From positions 1-64,000 of the forward strand of contig NZ_FZOL01000014.1 in NCBI RefSeq assembly GCF_900188455.1: DNA of 64,000 nucleotides, given 5' to 3'. The notes below the pieces were generated by a model, which saw nothing but the letters and a program-made list of their open reading frames with translations, was not told the origin of the DNA and searched no databases. A program made the translations under genes and the position numbers. This document shows positions 59,583-64,000 of this stretch, piece after piece; positions within the stretch are counted from its first letter, which is position 1, and every line of letters starts with the position of its first letter. This DNA is from Pseudomonas japonica. GTDB taxonomy: Bacteria > Pseudomonadota > Gammaproteobacteria > Pseudomonadales > Pseudomonadaceae.

Positions 59583-60914
59583 TCATGCCCGCACCTGCCC
59601 GGCGCGATACCAGTCCAGCCGCCGTGTCAGCACCATGAACACCCCGAGCAGGGCGAACAGCAGCAAGGCGCCCATCAGCAACGCGTAGTCCTCGGCACTC
59701 AGCAGCCCGTACAACAGCGCATACAGCACCGCCAGCCCCATGGCAAAACCGAGCCCGCGCACGGCGCTGTGCAGCACATGGCACAGGTAGAAACCGATCA
59801 GCCCGACACAGCCGCTCGCAGACACCAGGTACGCCATGCCGAAGCCGATGTGCTCCGACAACGACAGCAGCAACAGATAGAACAGCGCCAGCGCCGCGCC
59901 CACCAGGGCGTACTGGATCGGGTGCACGCTCAGGTCGCGCAGCACCTCGAAGAGGAAGAAGCCGGCGAAGGTCAGGGCGATGAACAGCAGCGCGTACTTG
60001 ATCGCCCGCTCGCTCTTCAGGTACTGGTCCACCGGGTCGATGAAGCTGACGCCGAAGGCACGGCCCTGGAAGTCCGCACAGTTTTCACTGGCCACGCAGC
60101 GGGTGACGGCTTCCTCGAGGTTGGTGGAGAAGAACGAGGTCTGCCAATGGGCCTTGAAGCCCTTGTCGTCGACTTCCCGGCTGTTCGGCAGGTAGTTGCC
60201 GATGAAGCTCGGGTGCGGCCAGTTGGCGGCGAGGGTCACCGTGCTGCTGCGCCCCACCGGCAATACGTGCAACTGGCCGGTGCCTTGCAGACTGAGGTCG
60301 TAGGCATAGTCCAGACGCAGTTCCGCGCTGCGGTCGAGCTCGCCGAGCATGGCGTGCACGCCGCCGCCGAGCCAGTCCAGCCGGCTGCCGGCGGCGAAGT
60401 CCAGGGGGCGGCCGTTGAGCTGCAGTTGCAGGCCGTTCTGGATACCGCGGATGTCGCTGATGCCAACGGCGATGAACGGCGTGTCGAAGCGGTAGTCGTC
60501 GAGGTCGCGGGTGACGCCCCAGTTGGCCGGCACCTTGAACTGCCCGCTGACGTGGCTGCGGGCGTGGAACAGCCGGGCCTGGTAGATGCCGCGAGCGCGC
60601 AGCTCGGTGTCGACCGTGCCATCGAGCACGAAGGTGTCCGGAAGGAAGGTCAGGTAACCCTTGTTGACCCGGGTTTCCTGGAAGCTCTTGCCATCCTGCA
60701 CCTTCCACACGCGCTCGTACTTGCTGTAGGGCACCACCAGGATCGGCCCGCTGATCTGCTGGGCATGGCTGGAGCTCTGGGCGATGTCCTCGAGCACGCT
60801 GTCGCGCAGGGATTGTCGCTCGTCGATCAGGCCGCCGATCATCAGCAGCGGTATCAGCAAGGCCACCACCAGCAGGGCGATGGTGCCGAGTTTCAGACTC
60901 AGGTTCTTGTTCAT
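59583..60914 (-). CDS. creD: Inner membrane protein CreD
   Basis: A 443-residue inner-membrane protein. TM1 at about residues 9-29 (LGTIALLVVALLIPLLMIGGLI), a large periplasmic domain (about 30-285), and a C-terminal block of about five helices (residues about 290-425). Final helix followed by RRLDWYRAGQVRA. CreD is the main target of the CreBC system and is linked to envelope stress and beta-lactam response in Pseudomonas. Start 60914 (MNKNLSLK) begins the signal-anchor; three 11-bp-phased repeats lie just upstream. Confidence 0.93.
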   Translation of the reverse strand: MNKNLSLKLGTIALLVVALLIPLLMIGGLIDERQSLRDSVLEDIAQSSSHAQQISGPILVVPYSKYERVWKVQDGKSFQETRVNKGYLTFLPDTFVLDGTVDTELRARGIYQARLFHARSHVSGQFKVPANWGVTRDLDDYRFDTPFIAVGISDIRGIQNGLQLQLNGRPLDFAAGSRLDWLGGGVHAMLGELDRSAELRLDYAYDLSLQGTGQLHVLPVGRSSTVTLAANWPHPSFIGNYLPNSREVDDKGFKAHWQTSFFSTNLEEAVTRCVASENCADFQGRAFGVSFIDPVDQYLKSERAIKYALLFIALTFAGFFLFEVLRDLSVHPIQYALVGAALALFYLLLLSLSEHIGFGMAYLVSASGCVGLIGFYLCHVLHSAVRGLGFAMGLAVLYALLYGLLSAEDYALLMGALLLFALLGVFMVLTRRLDWYRAGQVRA

Positions 60915-60958
60915 GGAAAGGGCTCCGCTTGAGAAGGAGCCCAGTCTGCCGACCGCGT

Positions 60959-60996
60959 GTGGAGCGTCGCGGGAGCCAGTGTGGAGTTTGTGTGGA
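60959..60996 (-). promoter_or_regulatory. cre-tag-like direct repeats before creD
   Basis: On the minus strand TCCAC occurs at 60996-60992, 60985-60981 and 60963-60959, giving start-to-start spacings of 11 and 22. The first two form TCCAC-N6-TCCAC, one base per half-site away from the E. coli CreB tag TTCAC-N6-TTCAC. They lie 45-82 bp upstream of the creD start, in the 86-bp creC-creD gap. Confidence 0.6.
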
Positions 60997-61000
60997 GAAA

Positions 61001-62434
61001 TCAGCTCAGGCGGCTGGCCGGCAACCACAGGCGCACGCGCACGCCGTCCTCGACATTGGCGATTTCCAGCGTGCCACCGTGCAGTTGCACCACTTCCTCG
61101 ACGAAATTCAGGCCCAGCCCGGTGCTCTTGCGCCCGGTGCCGGGGCGCGGCAGCGAGTAGAAGCGCTCGCTGAGGCGGCCCAGGGCATAGTCGGGAATCG
61201 CTTCGCCCTGGTTGTACAGGCTCAGGGCCACGCGCTGCGCCTCGTGCTCCAGTTCGAAGGCCAGCAGGCCACCAGGTGGGGTGAAGTCCAGGGCGTTTTC
61301 CAGCAGGTTGCCGATGGCCTGGCGCATCAGGAATGGCTCGCAGTACAGCCGGATCATCGCTGGAACACGCTGGCGCACCTGCAACCTGGCGCTTTCGATG
61401 CGCGCACCGCGGGCCACCAGCAATTCATCGACCATGGCCGCCAGGGCGACCTGCTGCTGGTCCTCCAGGCCCTGGCGCTGCTCGACCTGGGCCAGGCCCA
61501 GCAAGCGCTCGATCAACTGCTGCATGCGTGCGCTTTCGCTTTCGATATTGCCGGCGAAGCGCTGGCGCTGTTCTTCGCTCATCGGTCCCTGCAACAGCTC
61601 GCCGGCGCCGCGGATCGCCGCCAGCGGGCTCTTCAGTTCGTGGGTCAGGGTGTGCACATAGCGCTCGACGTAATCCTTGCCCTCCAGGCGGCTGCGCATA
61701 CGCTCCACCGCCGCCGCCAACTGGCCCAGCTCGCCGCCGCGGTAGTGCGGCAGGGCCACCCGCTCGCCGGCGCTGACGGCCTGGGCATAGCGGGTCAGGC
61801 GGCGCAGCGAGCGCGCCAGCCACCAGGACAGCGCCGCGCCCACCAGCAGGCCCAGGACGATCAGGCCGATGCCGAGGTTGATCAGGCGCCGTTCCGAGCG
61901 ATCGACATACGGCTGCAGCGAGCTGTTGGGCTTGGCCACGGTGACCACGCCGATCACCTGGCCGCCCTCGAGAATCGGCGCCGCCACGTGCATCACCGAA
62001 GAGTCCGGGTCGTTCGGCTCGCTGCGGGTGGAGCGCGCGCCGTACTGGCCGCGCAGGGTCAGGTAGACGTCGTTCCAGCGCGAGTAGTCCTGGCCCACGG
62101 CGGTGCCCGTGGAGTCGAGCAGGACGATGCCCTTGGCATCGGTGACGTAGATGCGGTGGTTCACCTCGGTCTTGGCCAGGCCCCAGATATCCGCGTTGGG
62201 TCGGCGCTGGCCATAGGCCTTGAGCAACTGCGGCAGGTCGCTCTGGGCCAGGGTGCCGGCGCGGACCTGGTCGCGGAGGATCTCGGCGAGCAGGTTGGCG
62301 GTGTCCACCAGGGTTTCCTCGGTGGACTGGCGCACCGCCGGACGGACCTGCTCGCGCACCGTGTTGAGGACGAAATACGCGGTGAGCCCGACGAACAGGA
62401 AGTACACCAGGAAAATGCGGATGCCCAGGCGCAT
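61001..62434 (-). CDS. creC: Sensor histidine kinase CreC
   Basis: A 477-residue sensor kinase. TM1 about residues 5-27 (IFLVYFLFVGLTAYFVL), periplasmic sensor (about 28-180; KTEVNHRIYVTDAKGIVLLDSTG), TM2 about 187-207, HAMP, DHp with the phospho-acceptor His in THELKSPLAAIRGAGELL, and the ATPase domain with GNLLENALDFTP (N box) and STGLGLNFVEEV (G2 box). Activates CreB. Start 62434 overlaps creB (TGATG). Confidence 0.94.
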   Translation of the reverse strand: MRLGIRIFLVYFLFVGLTAYFVLNTVREQVRPAVRQSTEETLVDTANLLAEILRDQVRAGTLAQSDLPQLLKAYGQRRPNADIWGLAKTEVNHRIYVTDAKGIVLLDSTGTAVGQDYSRWNDVYLTLRGQYGARSTRSEPNDPDSSVMHVAAPILEGGQVIGVVTVAKPNSSLQPYVDRSERRLINLGIGLIVLGLLVGAALSWWLARSLRRLTRYAQAVSAGERVALPHYRGGELGQLAAAVERMRSRLEGKDYVERYVHTLTHELKSPLAAIRGAGELLQGPMSEEQRQRFAGNIESESARMQQLIERLLGLAQVEQRQGLEDQQQVALAAMVDELLVARGARIESARLQVRQRVPAMIRLYCEPFLMRQAIGNLLENALDFTPPGGLLAFELEHEAQRVALSLYNQGEAIPDYALGRLSERFYSLPRPGTGRKSTGLGLNFVEEVVQLHGGTLEIANVEDGVRVRLWLPASRLS

Positions 62435-63117
62435 CAGCTGTGCGCCGGGTTGTAGCTGTAGCCCAGGCCGCGGTGGGTCTGGATCGGCTCGGCATCGGCG
62501 GCGACCCCGCGCAGTTTGGCGCGCAGGCTCTTGATATGGCTGTCGATGCTGCGTTCGTAGCCGGCGTCGGCGGCCACACCCACGGCGTCCAGCAACTGCT
62601 CGCGGCTGAACACCCGCTGCGGTTGCTCCAGCAGGCATTGCAGCAGGCGGAATTCATGGCGGGTGAGGTTGAGCAACTGCTCACGGTAGTGGATCTGCAT
62701 GCGCAGGGTATCGAGGCTGAACGGCGTGCTGCTGCCGGGTGTTGCGACCGGTGCTGGCGCCATGCGCTTGAGGATCGCGCGCACCCGCGCCGTCACTTCC
62801 CGCGGGCTGAACGGCTTGACCACATAGTCGTCGGCACCGATTTCCAGGCCTACCACCCGGTCGATCTCGCCGTCGCGGGCACTGAGGAACATCACCGGCA
62901 CCTCGCTGAAGCGGCGCAGTTGGCGGCAGGTCTCGAAGCCGCTGATGTCCGGCAGGCCGATATCGAGGATAACCAGGTCCGCCGGCTGCTGGCGCTGGCG
63001 CTCCAGCGCGGCCTGGCCGAGGGTCACCCACTCGGTGCTGTGGCCTTCGCCCTGCAGGGCGAAGATCAGGGTGTCGGCGATGGCGGCTTCGTCTTCAACG
63101 ATGAGGATATGGGGCAT
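62434..63117 (-). CDS. creB: Response regulator CreB
   Basis: A 227-residue OmpR-type regulator: receiver domain (MPHILIVEDEAAIADTL; phospho-acceptor Asp in LVILDIGLPDIS, about residue 51; VKPFSPRE with the conserved Lys) and winged-helix domain (LTRHEFRLLQCLLEQPQRVFSREQLLDAV, and YERSIDSHIKSLRAKL). Expected to bind the repeats before creD. Start 63117 puts the standard MPHILIVEDE at the N-terminus; an upstream in-frame ATG at 63138 has no better ribosome site. Confidence 0.94.
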   Translation of the reverse strand: MPHILIVEDEAAIADTLIFALQGEGHSTEWVTLGQAALERQRQQPADLVILDIGLPDISGFETCRQLRRFSEVPVMFLSARDGEIDRVVGLEIGADDYVVKPFSPREVTARVRAILKRMAPAPVATPGSSTPFSLDTLRMQIHYREQLLNLTRHEFRLLQCLLEQPQRVFSREQLLDAVGVAADAGYERSIDSHIKSLRAKLRGVAADAEPIQTHRGLGYSYNPAHS

Positions 63118-63184
63118 GGGAGCTGCGGCAAGCGGCAAGGGGAAAGTTGCAAGTGTAAGCGATCCGCCCCGACTTGCCGCGCTG

Positions 63185-63682
63185 TCAGCAGCCCGGCTTG
63201 CCGGCGGTGAAGCGCCGCGCCGGGTTCACCGCGGCGTCGAACTTGCGCAGGGCCTTGGCGCCGATCAGCAGCGGGTAGTTGAAGTTGCTGCGGTCGGTGA
63301 GGTTGACCTCGACGGTGCGCTTGACCTCGCCCAGGCACAGTTCCAGCTCCACCACCGGACGATGGGCCAGTTCGGCGCCTTCCTCGTCCTCCTCGTCGGC
63401 GCGGTTCTTGATCTTGCTGATGCGCGCCAGCTTGTGTTCGTAGACCTTGCCATCGGCATCCTTGGTCGCCAGGCGGAAGCGCACCCAGTCCTCGCCGTCG
63501 CGGGTGAACTGTTCGATGTCTTTCGCCGACAGCGAGGCGGTGTAGGCGCCGGTGTCCATCTTGGCCTTGAAGGTTTCGCCGATATCGGACACGGCAATGT
63601 ATTCGTAACGACCGTAAAGGGTGGGTTCGGCGGCCATCACCGGCAGTGACAGCAGGCCGAGCAGGGCGATCAGTGATTTCAA
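63185..63682 (-). CDS. Retropepsin-like ATP-dependent zinc protease family protein
   Basis: A 165-residue periplasmic protein with an 18-residue signal peptide (MKSLIALLGLLSLPVMAA). The body has the aspartic-peptidase-like core KMDTGAYTASLSAKDI (DTG active-site loop, about residues 42-57), RPVVELELCLGEVKRTVEVNLTDRSNFNYPLLIGAKAL, the pattern of the family annotated as ATP-dependent zinc protease (PF05618). A single DTG implies a dimer, as in retropepsins. The C-terminus ends GKPGC. Substrate unknown. Separated from creB by 67 bp. Confidence 0.85.
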   Translation of the reverse strand: MKSLIALLGLLSLPVMAAEPTLYGRYEYIAVSDIGETFKAKMDTGAYTASLSAKDIEQFTRDGEDWVRFRLATKDADGKVYEHKLARISKIKNRADEEDEEGAELAHRPVVELELCLGEVKRTVEVNLTDRSNFNYPLLIGAKALRKFDAAVNPARRFTAGKPGC

Positions 63683-63752
63683 GGGAAGGACTTCCGTGGA
63701 CAGGACAGGCTTTAGACTGTCGTTGTGCTATTGGTTCGGCAAGAGAGGGTAG

Positions 63753-63767
63753 TTCACATAATGTGAA
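63753..63767. promoter_or_regulatory. Perfect palindrome in divergent promoter region
   Basis: TTCACAT-A-ATGTGAA, a 7+7 palindrome centred between the protease (start 63682) and acyltransferase (start 63861) genes. Position suits an operator or promoter-overlapping site for either gene. No regulator identified. Confidence 0.4.
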
Positions 63768-63860
63768 ACATTTGTCTGTGACAGTCGCCGGGCGGCATTT
63801 GGTGTTCCCGACACGGCTGCTTATCATGACCGACTGATTTCCCACGATAAGAGTGGATTT

Positions 63861-64000
63861 ATGCGTCGCCTGCTCACCGGCAGTTTCGTCACCCTTCTGC
63901 TGTTGCTCAACACCCTGGTCCTGATCGGGCCGCTGATGGTTTTCGCCCTGCTCAAGCTGGTCCTGCCCGGCCGTTACCGCGACCATGCCTCGCGGGCAGT
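63861..64000 (+). CDS. Acyltransferase (YihG-like), N-terminal fragment, runs off window
   Basis: The first 46 residues of a gene continuing beyond base 64000. They begin MRRLLTGSFVTLLLLLNTLVLIG and continue with a second hydrophobic half (PLMVFALLKLVLPGR), the N-terminal anchor seen in YihG-type lysophospholipid acyltransferases of pseudomonads. The HX4D acyltransferase motif would lie outside the window. The start has a modest ribosome site (AAGAGTGG) about 5 bases upstream. Confidence 0.65.
   Translation, partial: MRRLLTGSFVTLLLLLNTLVLIGPLMVFALLKLVLPGRYRDHASRA

Overview
The window is 64 kb of GC-rich chromosome from a Pseudomonas, most likely of the P. putida group. Evidence: the complete glycine-betaine/sarcosine catabolic region (dgcAB, etf, gbcAB, glyA-soxBDAG-purU-fdhA), an LPS inner-core kinase/glycosyltransferase operon, glnE, aceEF, dipA-msrA and creBCD in the order familiar from pseudomonads, plus many Pseudomonas-type REP pairs. 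No tRNA, rRNA, CRISPR array, IS element or prophage was seen.

Region 1 (1-8406) is a type VI secretion island: the 3' part of a vgrG, a putative DUF4123-like adaptor, a large VasX/BTH_I2691-like membrane-active effector, three DUF6708 putative immunity genes and a PAAR tip gene. Between the immunity genes lie two short ORFs, each a mosaic of an internal effector segment and the effector C-terminus, so the locus reads effector-immunity-[tail-immunity]-[tail-immunity], almost entirely with ATGA overlaps. Only the hydrophobic hairpin of the immunity proteins differs strongly between copies. This array is the best candidate for an undescribed arrangement.

Region 2 (8413-10138) has three small minus-strand genes (DUF3010, LprI-like, one unrecognised). 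Region 3 (10381-18283) is the dimethylglycine demethylation cluster: dipeptidase-like protein, DUF5943 protein, dgcA, dgcB, etfA-like, etfB-like. Region 4 (16774-20792) has six exact DnaA-box-type 9-mers in 2 kb, composite repeats and an AT-rich patch, followed by two short orphan RHS-core genes.

Region 5 (20862-30565): divergent gbcA/gbcB (glycine betaine to dimethylglycine), a short permease-like gene, two chemoreceptor genes flanking a paralogous coiled-coil/ZapA pair, and threonine aldolase. Region 6 (30952-39982): glyA-soxB-soxD-soxA-soxG-purU and fdhA, which oxidise sarcosine to glycine and dispose of the C1 unit. Four promoters in regions 3, 5 and 6 share paired TGnCGC / TGTCG(C/T)-type half-sites 21-22 bp apart, suggesting one AraC-family regulator (GbdR-like).

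Region 7 (40178-47138, minus strand): three LPS kinase-like genes, waaP, waaG, waaC and waaF, with overlapping or abutting genes. Region 8: glnE (minus), then aceE-aceF behind twin palindromic operators, then dipA, msrA and a GST gene. Region 9 (59583-64000): creB-creC-creD with a cre-tag-like direct repeat before creD, a retropepsin-like protease gene, and the start of an acyltransferase gene running off the window.
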